Shown here: positions 32,555 through 41,836 of the stretch, piece by piece
Position numbering within the stretch: position 1 is the first letter of the stretch
How the letters are laid out: the number at the start of each line of letters is the position of its first letter
The notes under the pieces: model-generated
Database searches by the model: none
What the model saw: the letters and a program-made list of their open reading frames with translations, nothing else
What the model was told of the DNA's origin: nothing
Origin: Haloplanus sp. HW8-1
Lineage (GTDB): Archaea > Halobacteriota > Halobacteria > Halobacteriales > Haloferacaceae
Length of the DNA: 64,000 nt
Direction: 5' to 3'
NCBI RefSeq assembly: GCF_023703795.1
Contig: NZ_CP098518.1
Coordinates: 3,410,001 to 3,474,000 of the forward strand
Translations under genes and position numbers: made by a program

Positions 32555-32983
32555 ATGGGGATGCAGGCAGATACTCACATCACGGCGCTGTGTCGTTGGT
32601 TGACCGACCGGTTGCCCACACCTTACAATCACCGCGGCTGGTGCGGACTTCGCTCTGTCACCGTTGCTGTGGGGGTCTCGACGTTCGCGACGCCGGTGGC
32701 GGCGCAGTCCATCGGTAGTTCGTTCTGTCGGACGGCCCTCGCACAGACCCTCCTCAACATCTTCCAGGTGATTCAGTTCGGGGGGCCGCTCGTCGGGGGT
32801 GTGATCGCCTTGGGGGCGACGGTAGCGTTGCCGACGGTTCGGCGGTCGGATCTCAAACGCGAGATCAAAACCGTGCGAAACCAGGGCGTTGTCTGGGGCG
32901 TGATCGTCGCCCCACTCGGAACGACGATCATTCAGTTCCTCCTGAACAACGTCGTGGCTGGCGGTGCAAGCTGTTCGTTCTAA
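32555..32983 (+). CDS. VirB2/pilin-like small membrane protein
   Basis: 142 residues. A signal-like segment (SVTVAVGVSTFATPVAAQS, ending in an Ala-x-Ala site near 51) is followed by two membrane helices: TLLNIFQVIQFGGPLVGGVI and WGVIVAPLGTTIIQFLLNNV, separated by a short charged loop RRSDLKREIKT. This is the build of VirB2/TrbC-type pilins. It heads a rightward operon whose next genes resemble VirB6, VirB3/4 and VirB4. No sequence identity to bacterial pilins is claimed. Confidence 0.6.
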   Translation: MGMQADTHITALCRWLTDRLPTPYNHRGWCGLRSVTVAVGVSTFATPVAAQSIGSSFCRTALAQTLLNIFQVIQFGGPLVGGVIALGATVALPTVRRSDLKREIKTVRNQGVVWGVIVAPLGTTIIQFLLNNVVAGGASCSF

Positions 32984-32985
32984 CT

Positions 32986-34323
32986 GTGCCCGCACTCGGT
33001 CCGCGTCGGCGTTCGAACCGCTGGCGATGGCTGACGGTGAGACTGGCCGGTGTCCTCGGCGGATTGCTCGCAGCGAGCCGGCGTGTCGGTGCCCAGTCCA
33101 ACGGCGACGGTAGTGACTCCACCATCACGACCGGGATGATCACCGAGGCACTCGTGGAGGCACTCAAGGGACTCCTCCGGACCCTGTTCACGCCGATCGA
33201 GGAACTCGTCGAGACCTATGGACCTGCGCTCCTTCGCCTGATTGTGGGGACACCCCACCCGAGAGCAGCATTCGGCACCCCCGAGACCGTCCCGTGGACG
33301 ACACTCTATCCGTACTACTGGGACACGATTCTCCCACTCGCGTTCTTGCTGTTCGGACTGGCGGTGGCGCTCGTTATCCTTCTCGAATCGACGAGTCACC
33401 TGTTTAGTGGCTACCACCGCACGAATTTGAAACGGCGGGCGTTCAGTGGATTGCTGGGGATCCTGTCGTGGTGGTGGCTCGCCGCGTTCTCGCTCCAGGT
33501 GACCGACCAGCTCGTCACGCTCTTGCTTCCCGACCTCTCCTCGATATCGTTGTTTCAGACGGTATCGTTCACCGGAATCGGGCTCCTCGGTGTTGTCGCG
33601 TCGCTGGCCATCGATGTCGGTCTGTTCGGCGCCCTCGCGCTCGTGTATTTGGGTCGGCAGCTGGTTCTCTACGGGTTCGTACTCGGGATGCCGCTGTTGA
33701 TCGTGGCGTGGATCCCAGGCGTCGGTCCGTTCAGTTTCGTCGCCCGCTTCGCCAAGCGGCTCGCGGGGTTTTATGTCCCGTTCCTGCTCATGCCGGTGCC
33801 TGTGGCACTCCTCCTTCGGCTCGGTGAACTCCTCGGAGAGGCGGCCACGCTGCCGATGGGTGGGTTTGGCACGTGGCTCACCGCGCTCGTCATCCCGTTC
33901 GTTGCCCTCATCGCGCCGTTCGTCCTGGTCTGGCAGGCCGGAGCGCTGCTGTTCGTTGGTGAGCGCGTGGCGCGGAACGCCTCGCGGAAGCGCTACCGGC
34001 GTCGCGTCGATCGCAGTCGGGAGTTTGGTCGAAAACTCCGTCAAGATGGCCGGACTGCGATGCGAGAGCTGCAGACTCGGTCGCTCACCACGCGTGGATC
34101 GCAGGGCGGGACACAGCAATCGGGCCCGGGCGGAGACCTACGGTCGCTTCCCAGCCGTCTCACACGCCGGGGAACGGGTGAGGCGGACGCCTCGGATGGC
34201 GGGCCACTCTGGGCTGTGGGCAACGACCGGGGCCACCGGTACGCCGAGCCGATTCGCTTCGAACCCGGAGAGTACGACACAGGCAATCGTTCCTCGTCCA
34301 CCGATGATCGTACCGAGCAGTAA
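32986..34323 (+). CDS. VirB6/TrbL-like polytopic membrane protein
   Basis: 445 residues from GTG, two bases after the pilin-like stop. A signal-like start (LTVRLAGVLGGLLAASRRVGAQ) is followed by about six membrane helices between 115 and 330 (for example ILPLAFLLFGLAVALVILLE, GLLGVVASLAIDVGLFGALA). The basic, disordered cytoplasmic tail of about 110 residues is Arg-rich, then acidic. VirB6/TrbL proteins form the inner-membrane channel of type IV secretion. The family call rests on topology and operon position. Confidence 0.65.
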   Translation: MPALGPRRRSNRWRWLTVRLAGVLGGLLAASRRVGAQSNGDGSDSTITTGMITEALVEALKGLLRTLFTPIEELVETYGPALLRLIVGTPHPRAAFGTPETVPWTTLYPYYWDTILPLAFLLFGLAVALVILLESTSHLFSGYHRTNLKRRAFSGLLGILSWWWLAAFSLQVTDQLVTLLLPDLSSISLFQTVSFTGIGLLGVVASLAIDVGLFGALALVYLGRQLVLYGFVLGMPLLIVAWIPGVGPFSFVARFAKRLAGFYVPFLLMPVPVALLLRLGELLGEAATLPMGGFGTWLTALVIPFVALIAPFVLVWQAGALLFVGERVARNASRKRYRRRVDRSREFGRKLRQDGRTAMRELQTRSLTTRGSQGGTQQSGPGGDLRSLPSRLTRRGTGEADASDGGPLWAVGNDRGHRYAEPIRFEPGEYDTGNRSSSTDDRTEQ

Positions 34324-34359
34324 GCACTTGTTGAGGCGTCGTCGGCGTCAACAGACACT

Positions 34360-35394
34360 ATGAGCAACGACAAATCGCTCCACGATGCAAGCAAACGGAT
34401 TCCGAAGTCGATCAGCACCGAGACGTATATCATCGGGACGTACACGCTCACCGATCTCGCTGTCGGCGCCCTCCCGGGTGTCGCCATCGCCTTGGCGATC
34501 CAACTGGCCGTTCCGCCCGAGATGACGGTGCGGGGGTATCGTATCACCGCTCTCAGGCTACCGCTGACGCTCGGGGGGCTTGGGCTCGGCGGCCTTGTCG
34601 TGTATCTGACTCCCACCCATTTGACAACCGCCCAGTGGATCGGGTCGATGCTCGGATTCTGGTATCGGCCGGCACGACTGCCCCACGACGCCGCGATGGC
34701 ACACACACATGTCGAGGCGATCCATCCCGATGCCGACGTGATCGAGCGGACCGACGGGACGATGTTGGGGATCCTGCAGGTCACGCCTCCGTCGATGGCA
34801 CTAGCGACCGACAGCGAGTGGGCGGCCACGGCCGATGCCTTTCGAGAGTTTTTGAACACGTCGGTCGAGTTTCCGATTCAACTGTACGCTACGACCCGAC
34901 AGTTCCCGGCCGACGACTACCTCGCACACTACGACGCACGTCGTACCGATCCAGACGTGCGGGCCAACCCGCAATTGGCACAACTCATCGACGAGTACGT
35001 CGCCTGGTATCGAGAGGACCTCGAACAACGGCAGATGACGATCCGTGATCACTACATTGTCGTTCCCGTCGATCCCTCCGAGGTCCGGTTCGAGAGTCGG
35101 CAACTCACCCAACAACTCACACGGCTTCCGGTCCTCGGTGTCTTCATTGAGGCACTCCTCGCGCCACGTCGTGATGACGAACGCGCCGCACTGATCGAGA
35201 CCGTCGACGAACGAGCTCGGCTCGTGCGACGGGGACTCCGCGAGGTTGATGACTGTGATGCTCACCGCATCTCGGCGGGCGAGGCGGCGGAACTCCTCGC
35301 CTCGTTCTGGCGTGGAGAGAACGTGACGTACGACGATCCGGAAGCGGCGATCACTACGCGACCGGTCGTCGGGGGAGGGAGCGACGATGCTTGA
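34360..35394 (+). CDS. VirB3/PrgI-like membrane module fused to VirB4 N-terminal domain
   Basis: 344 residues. IPKSISTETYIIGTYTLTDL then two membrane helices (LAVGALPGVAIALAIQLA and LPLTLGGLGLGGLVVYLT) match the VirB3/PrgI pattern. Residues 125-300 read like the N-terminal domain of VirB4 proteins (GTMLGILQVTPPSMAL, FREFLNTSVEFPIQLYATTR, HYIVVPVDPSEV, TRLPVLGVFIEALLAP). The stop overlaps the VirB4 ATPase start by 8 bases. So the usual VirB3 and the first part of VirB4 are one protein here and the motor is the next. Confidence 0.7.
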   Translation: MSNDKSLHDASKRIPKSISTETYIIGTYTLTDLAVGALPGVAIALAIQLAVPPEMTVRGYRITALRLPLTLGGLGLGGLVVYLTPTHLTTAQWIGSMLGFWYRPARLPHDAAMAHTHVEAIHPDADVIERTDGTMLGILQVTPPSMALATDSEWAATADAFREFLNTSVEFPIQLYATTRQFPADDYLAHYDARRTDPDVRANPQLAQLIDEYVAWYREDLEQRQMTIRDHYIVVPVDPSEVRFESRQLTQQLTRLPVLGVFIEALLAPRRDDERAALIETVDERARLVRRGLREVDDCDAHRISAGEAAELLASFWRGENVTYDDPEAAITTRPVVGGGSDDA

Positions 35395-37348
35395 CTGGGT
35401 CCGTGCGCGGTTGGGCGGTGATGACGGGACGACAGCATCGAGCACCGAGAGCGAGGCGGACACCCCGGTCACGGACGACATAGCGGTCAACTACGAGCCT
35501 GGGGACGAGCCCCTCGGCGACGACCACGAGCGACAGCGCTCGGTCGTGACGCCGCCATCGCTTGAAGCACACCCGGGAGCCATCCGTGCGGGAATGGACT
35601 GGACGCAGACCCTCTGGATCGGCGAGTTTCCCGATATGCCTGCCGATGGCTTGTTCGAAACGTTGTACGCGACGCCGGAGACACGCCGCACGGACATCAG
35701 TATTCACGTCTCGCCTCGCGATACACAGGCGACGCTTGACGGACTCGAAAACCGGATCGAGGATCTCGAAGCCGACTTCGACTATCTTGCCGAACGTCGG
35801 CGGGCCGGTGCCCGTGGGGTGAAGAAGGACCTGAACGACCACCGCGATCTCTACGACGTGTTACGCAATACCTCGATGCAGGCGTTCGACGTTGCGATGT
35901 TTCTCACGACGCGTCATGACAGCGAGCGTGACGTCGACGCGACGGGGGTGCGGACGGTCGCCCGACAGTCACCGGCCAACCTCACGCCAATCACGCCCCG
36001 CTGGGCGCAACTCGATGCGCTGGTATCGGCCAGCCCACTCGCGACGAATCGGCTTGAGACGGTCTTCGATACGACAACGCCGATGCTCGCGGGGGCTCTT
36101 GGCGCGATGTTCCCCTTCGTCGCCGGTACGGTGGCCGAACCCGGGATCGAGTACGGCACCTATGCACTCAACGAGAGCCCGCTCATCCTCGATCGCTTCG
36201 CCCGTGAGACCGGCTACTGCATGATGGTCATCGGGAAACTGGGGGCTGGGAAGTCGTTCTCGACGAAGCTGCATCTCGTACGGCGGGCGATGTACGACGG
36301 CGATACGCGCCTCGTATTGCTCGATCCACTCGGCGAGTTCTCCGCGCTCCACGAGATCCTCGGCGGCGAGCGGATCACGGTCGGTGGGACGTGCGGACTG
36401 AATCCTCTCGAACTCCGCGCCACACCGGCGGATATCCGGCAGGAGGTGTCGGATCTTGATCCGTGGGCGGAGCAACTCACGTGGGCGCTGACGTTCTTTG
36501 AAACGTTCTTCTCTCACGTGGCGACCGACGAGCTGGGGGAACGAAAACAGACGCTCAGGCGAGCGATTCAGGAGGCCTACGCACGGCAGGGCATCACCCG
36601 CGATCCGTCGACACACACGAACGCCTCGCCGACGGTCCGCGACGTCATGGCGGTTCTAGAGGAACTGCTGGACGACCCAGCGGCGTTCGGCTATGCGACT
36701 CCCGGCGAGCAGGAGCGTGTCGCAACCGACGCGCAATCGCTGTTGGCCGAGTTACGACCCTCGTTTCGTCCCGACGGTGATCTGGCAAACTTGGCGGAGC
36801 AGACAGCGTTAAATTTGGATTCGAGTTGCCTCTACCTCGACTTACATCAGGAGGAGGGGACTCGCGGTCGTTCCCGAACCAGTCTGATGATGCAGGTCCT
36901 CTTCAAAGCGGTGTACGAGCGGGCGAAACAGACCGACGACCGCGTCGTGTTCGTCATCGACGAAGCGCATTACCTGTTGAATGACGCCTCCTCGCTCGAA
37001 TTTCTGGAGACGGCGGTACGGCACAGTCGGCATTACGATCTCTCGGTCCAGTTCGTTACGCAAACCGGTGGCGAGTTCACACTCACACCGGAAGCACGCA
37101 CCATCGCCAATCTCTGTTCGATGACGCTCGTCCATCGGGTTCGGGAGGAGGCCGACACGCTCGCGGACTGGTTTGGCCTCAACAGTCGGGAACAAGAGTG
37201 GATCCGGACGGCGAAAGCGGGCAACGAGGATGATGGCTATTCCGAGGCCCTTCTTGGAGTCGACGAAGAGGGCTGGTTCCCACTTCGGATTCGCGCTAGT
37301 GACTTCGAACGACGGGCCATCGGTGGCGAGGATCCGTTTGCGGAGTGA
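35387..37348 (+). CDS. virB4: VirB4/TraC-type ATPase
   Basis: 653 residues. An acidic N-terminus is followed by a HerA/VirB4 core with Walker A GKLGAGKSF (283-291), TRLVLLDPLGEFSALHEIL, Walker B VVFVIDEAHYLL (about 520-531) and the following FLETAVRHSRHYDLSVQFVTQTG. The C-terminus carries the family's EQEWIRTAKAGN. VirB4 ATPases power pilus assembly and substrate transfer in type IV secretion and conjugation. It is the most conserved marker of the element and its last gene; the next gene is chromosomal in style. Confidence 0.9.
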   Translation: MLDWVRARLGGDDGTTASSTESEADTPVTDDIAVNYEPGDEPLGDDHERQRSVVTPPSLEAHPGAIRAGMDWTQTLWIGEFPDMPADGLFETLYATPETRRTDISIHVSPRDTQATLDGLENRIEDLEADFDYLAERRRAGARGVKKDLNDHRDLYDVLRNTSMQAFDVAMFLTTRHDSERDVDATGVRTVARQSPANLTPITPRWAQLDALVSASPLATNRLETVFDTTTPMLAGALGAMFPFVAGTVAEPGIEYGTYALNESPLILDRFARETGYCMMVIGKLGAGKSFSTKLHLVRRAMYDGDTRLVLLDPLGEFSALHEILGGERITVGGTCGLNPLELRATPADIRQEVSDLDPWAEQLTWALTFFETFFSHVATDELGERKQTLRRAIQEAYARQGITRDPSTHTNASPTVRDVMAVLEELLDDPAAFGYATPGEQERVATDAQSLLAELRPSFRPDGDLANLAEQTALNLDSSCLYLDLHQEEGTRGRSRTSLMMQVLFKAVYERAKQTDDRVVFVIDEAHYLLNDASSLEFLETAVRHSRHYDLSVQFVTQTGGEFTLTPEARTIANLCSMTLVHRVREEADTLADWFGLNSREQEWIRTAKAGNEDDGYSEALLGVDEEGWFPLRIRASDFERRAIGGEDPFAE

Positions 37349-37427
37349 GCCCCCACGACGATGTGATCGTTCGGGGGTCGCACACCCTCGTCGCGGCCGT
37401 TACATGGGTTCGACCCGACACCCACAC
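37349..37427. terminator. Operon end and probable element border
   Basis: Right after the virB4 stop, CCCCC (about 37352-37356) and GGGGG (37373-37377) with partly paired ACGACGAT/ATCGTTC between can form a hairpin, possibly a terminator. No tRNA or att-like repeat was recognised here. Confidence 0.35.
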
Positions 37428-38039
37428 ATGGACCCCGACGCAATCCGTCGCGCGTGGGACGCCATCGCGACAACGTACGCCCGGCGTCGCGATCCAACCG
37501 GCTCCGACGCCGAACTGCTTGGCGACCTGCGGGATTCGCTTCCGCCCGCCCCGACAGTCCTTGATATCGGTTGTGGAGACGGGGCGCGGACGCTTGCGAA
37601 CCTGCCGGCCGGGAGTATCGGGCTCGATATCTCCCGTCGTGGCCTCGAACTCGCCCGTGAAACAGTGCCAGGGGCGCGACTGGTACAAGCCGACATGACC
37701 GCCCTTCCCGTGAGGACGGACAGTGTCGACGCCGTGACGGCCTATCACGCCGTCTTCCACGTCCCACGCGAGCGTCACCCCGATGTGTATCGGGAGTTCG
37801 CCCGCGTCCTCCGGCCGGGTGGCTCGGTGCTGCTGACGCTCCCGAGCGGTCGGTTCGAGACTGTCCGCAACGGCTGGATGGGTGGCCGGATGTTCTTTTC
37901 CTCGCCGGGACGTGAGCGGACGCTCGCCGCGTTGCGGGAGGCGGGGTTCAGCGCGCTGCGGACGGAGACGGTCAGCGATCCGCTGGGAAGCGACGCGGAG
38001 TTCGTGACCGCCGAGTACGACTGCGCCGGGAGCGCATGA
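37428..38039 (+). CDS. Class I SAM-dependent methyltransferase
   Basis: 203 residues from the ATG giving MDPDAIRRAWDAIATTYARR. Motif I is VLDIGCGDGARTL, motif II GLDISRRGLELAR, then LVQADMTALPVR and VTAYHAVFHVPRER, and motif III FARVLRPGGSVLLTLPSGRF. This is the UbiE/Methyltransf_11 type, acting on a small molecule or tRNA wobble-like substrate that cannot be told from sequence. A longer frame upstream overlaps virB4 and was rejected. It is the first gene with chromosomal character. Confidence 0.85.
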   Translation: MDPDAIRRAWDAIATTYARRRDPTGSDAELLGDLRDSLPPAPTVLDIGCGDGARTLANLPAGSIGLDISRRGLELARETVPGARLVQADMTALPVRTDSVDAVTAYHAVFHVPRERHPDVYREFARVLRPGGSVLLTLPSGRFETVRNGWMGGRMFFSSPGRERTLAALREAGFSALRTETVSDPLGSDAEFVTAEYDCAGSA

Positions 38040-38345
38040 TGCGGTCGTCTGGCTGACTCCCGTGCGATCCGGAGCGGTGTCCACCGACTGTGTCCCCAGA
38101 TGCGGCGGTCGTCCTCTCGGCGTGGGACAGTACTGTCTGTGGGAGCGGTGTCCAGTCGTATACCGCCTCCGAACACGTCGAGATTCGATCGTATCCGAAC
38201 CGGAACCGCCGACGGCGCCGCGATCATAGCCACCGGACTGCGGCGGGTAGCGTGGGTGTGTGAGACAGGCCACGAGTCGGCGGTCCTCTGAGGGCCTCCG
38301 ACCCCGCGGGGGACATATAAGGCCGAGGGGAGCGAACCACGGCGT
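38040..38345 (+). promoter_or_regulatory. Gap with the UspA promoter
   Basis: About 305 bases. The end holds ACATATAAGG (38313-38322), a good TATA box 25-30 bases before the GTG at 38346. Nothing else is recognised. Confidence 0.5.
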
Positions 38346-38795
38346 GTGACCCTACTGGTTCCATTCGACGATTCGGCACTGTCCGAGGCGGCGCTGAAAC
38401 GCGCGTGTGAATTCGGCTCGTACCGGAACGAGGACGTCGTCGCGCTGACGGTCATCCCGGACGATCGGTCGTTCGGGGTGGAACGGGAGTGGATCGACGC
38501 CAACGAGGCCTACCGTCCGGACGAACTCTGCGCGCAGTTCCAGCAGCGCGTGACGGCCATCGACGACCGCGCGTCGTTCCGGTGTGAGCGGCCGGACGAC
38601 AGCGAGGAGTTGACGGCGACGACCACCGACGACGTCACCCGGACGGTCCGCCAAGTGGCCGCCGAACTCGACGTGACGATCCTCTTCGTGGGGAGCGAGA
38701 ACGCCGGGCGCGTGTCGTCGCCGATGACGAGCGTGGGTGATCCCCTCTCCGCGGACGCCCGCTACGACGTTCACATCGTCCGGCACGCCGACTGA
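38346..38795 (+). CDS. Universal stress protein (UspA family)
   Basis: 149 residues from GTG: TLLVPFDDSALSEAALKRAC at the start, DVVALTVIPDDRSFGVER, a middle variable helix and ILFVGSENAGRVSSPMTSVG, DPLSADARYDVHIVR at the end. The G-x2-G-x9-G(S/T) ATP-binding pattern is only partly kept (GSENAGRV). Leaderless promoter. Haloarchaeal genomes have many such paralogues with roles in stress signalling. Confidence 0.85.
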   Translation: MTLLVPFDDSALSEAALKRACEFGSYRNEDVVALTVIPDDRSFGVEREWIDANEAYRPDELCAQFQQRVTAIDDRASFRCERPDDSEELTATTTDDVTRTVRQVAAELDVTILFVGSENAGRVSSPMTSVGDPLSADARYDVHIVRHAD

Positions 38796-38839
38796 GGTGG
38801 GTGTGTGGCCGGCGGGCGATGGCATCGGAACGGGACGGG

Positions 38840-39940
38840 TCAGCCGGCGAACGCGATCGGTGTCGGAGTAAAACACGCGATCCCGAGCAGCAGCGTCGCC
38901 AGGCCGATCACCCGCCGACGTCGGCCGACCGGCGTCTCGTCGACCGGCGTCGCGCTCCCGAGGCGGAGAAAGAGCAGCGACAGGAGCCCCCAGAAAGCCC
39001 ACAGCTGGGCCGATCGGCCGCTCTCGAAGACGACGAGGTAGCCTGCGAGCCCGAACAGCCCCGCGGGAACGAGTCGCTGGATCGACCCCATGCGGTCGCC
39101 GAGCAGCGCCCGGGTGACGTGAGCGCCGTCGAGTTGGCCGACGGGAAGCAGGTTGAGAAAGGTGACGAACGCGCCGATCCATCCGCCGACGACGACCGGG
39201 TTGACCATCGTCCCGGCGCCGTAGCGGACGGGTTCGTCGAGGAGGGTGGCGATGCCGGTGATTAGAAGCGGATAGCCGAGTTCGAGGCGGCCGACCACCG
39301 CCGAGGCCGGGGCGTCGACCGGGGGGAGCGACACCCCGACGGCGGTGACGACGACGGTGGCGGCGAGGCCGGCCAGAGGGCCCGCGACGCCGATGTCGAA
39401 CAGCGCCCGACGGCTCGGGATGGTGTCGTTCATCCGGATCACTGCACCGAGCGTGCCGAGGACGTTCGGCACCGGGATGAAGTACGGCAGCGTCGCCTCG
39501 ACGTCGTGGTGGCGGCTGAGGGTGTAGTGGCCCAGTTCGTGGATCGCGAGGACGCCGACGACCGACAGCGCGAAGGGCCACGCCCGGACGAGCCCAAACG
39601 GATCGGCGGCCACGTCGATGCCGTACCACTGCGACCCCGCGAAAAGCGTCGTCAGCACCGTTGCGAGAAACAGCGCGCCGTGGACCCACGGAACGCCGTC
39701 GACGGTGGTCGAGCGTTCCGTCGCCACGAGGACGTGTTCTCCGGTCTCGTACTGGACGGTGATGCGGTAGCCCCGTTCGCGGAACAGGGGCGCGAGCGTG
39801 CGGACCACGGCCTCCGTCGAGTCGGTCGGTTCTCCGTAGTAGCGGACCTGTCCGTCGACGACGTCGACCTCGTAGACGAGAAACGCCTCCGCGAGCGACC
39901 CCGGATCGGGAAGGTCGTACGGAACGGTCGGTTCGACCAT
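38840..39940 (-). CDS. Site-2 protease-like membrane metalloprotease (M50)
   Basis: 366 residues. A soluble N-terminal domain of about 85 residues is followed by about six membrane helices. The zinc-site motif is HELGHYTLSRHHD, and the partner motif is NLLPVGQLDGAHV (LDG). Conserved FIPVPNVLGTLGAVI and GVAGPLAGL also fit. These enzymes cut membrane-bound anti-sigma or regulatory proteins in bacteria; archaeal substrates are mostly unknown. Confidence 0.9.
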   Translation of the reverse strand: MVEPTVPYDLPDPGSLAEAFLVYEVDVVDGQVRYYGEPTDSTEAVVRTLAPLFRERGYRITVQYETGEHVLVATERSTTVDGVPWVHGALFLATVLTTLFAGSQWYGIDVAADPFGLVRAWPFALSVVGVLAIHELGHYTLSRHHDVEATLPYFIPVPNVLGTLGAVIRMNDTIPSRRALFDIGVAGPLAGLAATVVVTAVGVSLPPVDAPASAVVGRLELGYPLLITGIATLLDEPVRYGAGTMVNPVVVGGWIGAFVTFLNLLPVGQLDGAHVTRALLGDRMGSIQRLVPAGLFGLAGYLVVFESGRSAQLWAFWGLLSLLFLRLGSATPVDETPVGRRRRVIGLATLLLGIACFTPTPIAFAG

Positions 39941-40384
39941 CGACAGGTGAAAGGGATACAGCTACTAGTATTCGTCGCGCGTCGCTGGCGTCGTTCTCGG
40001 GATACGCGTCGGACCTACGCGACGACGGCGGTCGGCCTGTGCTGCTCGGTCGCGTCGGGGTACCGGAGCAGACCGAGGCCGGCCCGGTGGGGTGGACTGG
40101 GCGTCGTCGTGGCGGTGCTGTGGTGGACCGGAATCGTCCTGTGCAGTAGCGTCGGGTGGGCCCCCCTTTCGGACGGCGAGTGTCTGACTGCGGCGATCGC
40201 ACGCCACGGCTCGCAGTCGGGAGCGACGACTGCGGTGTCTCGGCGAGGCCACCGCTCGCCGCCCCGATCTGTCGCAAGAATTTCACAATTTGGGCATATA
40301 TTCGAAAGAACACGAAACATTCCATTATCAGACTGGATAATGCGGTGAACAGGTTAACATACCTCCGTTCGGTTCTCCGAACAA
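39941..40384 (+). promoter_or_regulatory. Promoter gap upstream of the soluble transducer
   Basis: About 440 bases. A TATA-like GCATATATTCG (about 40289-40299) is followed by a dyad CATTATC/GATAATG (40323-40329, 40336-40342) and a leader hairpin GTTCGG-TTCT-CCGAAC (40367-40382) that ends two bases before the ATG. The transcript would have a leader of about 65 bases, unlike the usual leaderless genes, so translation control by the hairpin is possible. Confidence 0.5.
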
Positions 40385-41755
40385 ATGAGTCAGTCACCCG
40401 GTTCAGTTCGGGACGAGGAGACCCACCACGCGACCGATCTCTGGGAGACCTACCTCGCCGAGTCGGACGGCGAGATCGACCCTTCGGGGGAGGACCGCCT
40501 CCGGGCGGAGCGGGACTTCTGGAAGTCGATGTTCGACCAACTCGTCGAGAGTTTTCCCGAGGGAGTGCTGGTCACGACCTCCGACGGGACGCTCACTCAC
40601 TGGAACGAGACGCTCGGCACCCAACTCGACATTCCACGCTCGGAGGCGATCGGCGAGAACGCGTACGACGTCATCGGCACCGAGAACGCCGAGGAGACCC
40701 TGGCGGAGACGGTCGCCCGTACCGGCGAGACGATCCAGGAGGACGCACTGCGGGAGGTGCCGACGACGGACGCCATCTTCCAGACGTTCGGCGTCCCGTT
40801 GTGTGGCTCCGACGGGACGGTCGTCGGCGCGTTCGAAGTCGCCGCCGACGTGTCCGAACACGTCGAACAACAGCGGGAACTTGAACGCCTCCAGCGGGAA
40901 GTCGGGGGAACCGTCCAAGGGCAGTTGAGCGACCTCGTCGACGCCATCGACGAGACGGTCGGGATCACGAACGAGGTGGAGGCGTTCGCCGAGGAGCAGA
41001 CGGACCGCATGGAGCGGGTCGCCGAGGAGGTGTCGGACCAGTCGGCGACCATCGAGGAGATCGCCGCCAGTACCGAGCAGGTCAGCCAGGCGGCCCAGCA
41101 GGCCCGGTCCCGCGCCGACGAGGGTGAACAGACGGCCGCCCGCGCTATCGACCGGATGGACGAAGTGCGGGGCTCGGCCGACGGGGCCAGGGAGACGATC
41201 GACGCGCTCACCACGCAAGCCGACGAGATGCGGGAGATCATCGACGTGATCAACGAGATCGCGGATCAGACGAACATCCTGGCGCTGAACGCCAGTATCG
41301 AGGCCGCCCGTGCGGGGGAGGCTGGCGAGGGCTTTGCGGTCGTCGCCGACGAGGTCAAATCGCTCGCTGGGGAGTCCCAGACCCGGGCGAGCGAAATCGA
41401 GGAGATGATAACCGAGATGATCTCCGCGACCGAACGGACCGCGACTGAACTCGACGAAACGACCGCGGAGATCGTCGGCGCCATCGACGCCGTCGAGGCA
41501 ACCGTCGACGCACTGCACGCGATCCGGGAAGCAGTCGACGAAACAGCGACCGGCGCCCAAGAGGTCGCCGACGCGACGGACAGCCACGCGTCGAGCACCG
41601 AGGAGGTCGCCGCGACCGTCGACCAGGCGGTCGACGAACTCGCGACGCTCGAAGACCGGCTCGCGGAGTTGAGCGACGTTGCGACCCGCCAGTACCGGCG
41701 AGTCGAGCGCACCGAGGAGACGGTCGGCGAACTGGTTGCGGACGGTGACGGCTGA
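40385..41755 (+). CDS. Soluble PAS-containing taxis transducer
   Basis: 456 residues without membrane segments. A PAS domain at about 45-155 ([40 protein letters not shown]) leads through a coiled coil to a methyl-accepting signalling domain. The hairpin tip [20 protein letters not shown] then [18 protein letters not shown] is fully conserved. It should bind CheA/CheW in the cytoplasm and sense an internal signal such as redox state or a small ligand. There is no HAMP domain. It is a single gene, not next to other che genes. Confidence 0.9.
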   Translation: MSQSPGSVRDEETHHATDLWETYLAESDGEIDPSGEDRLRAERDFWKSMFDQLVESFPEGVLVTTSDGTLTHWNETLGTQLDIPRSEAIGENAYDVIGTENAEETLAETVARTGETIQEDALREVPTTDAIFQTFGVPLCGSDGTVVGAFEVAADVSEHVEQQRELERLQREVGGTVQGQLSDLVDAIDETVGITNEVEAFAEEQTDRMERVAEEVSDQSATIEEIAASTEQVSQAAQQARSRADEGEQTAARAIDRMDEVRGSADGARETIDALTTQADEMREIIDVINEIADQTNILALNASIEAARAGEAGEGFAVVADEVKSLAGESQTRASEIEEMITEMISATERTATELDETTAEIVGAIDAVEATVDALHAIREAVDETATGAQEVADATDSHASSTEEVAATVDQAVDELATLEDRLAELSDVATRQYRRVERTEETVGELVADGDG

Positions 41756-41836
41756 TCGCCCCGTCCGACGCCCCGACGTCGACCGGCAGGCACCGACCTC
41801 AGTACGTCTAAATACGGGTGCGGTGTAGGCACGCGT

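Noticed and set aside
37391-37427. tRNA 3' end as attachment site (GGGTTCGACCC)
   Set aside because: The stem does not extend to a T-arm of proper length and no acceptor or anticodon parts are found upstream.
37173-37427. Extended N-terminus of the methyltransferase
   Set aside because: It would overlap the end of virB4 and adds basic, non-conserved residues before the proper start.
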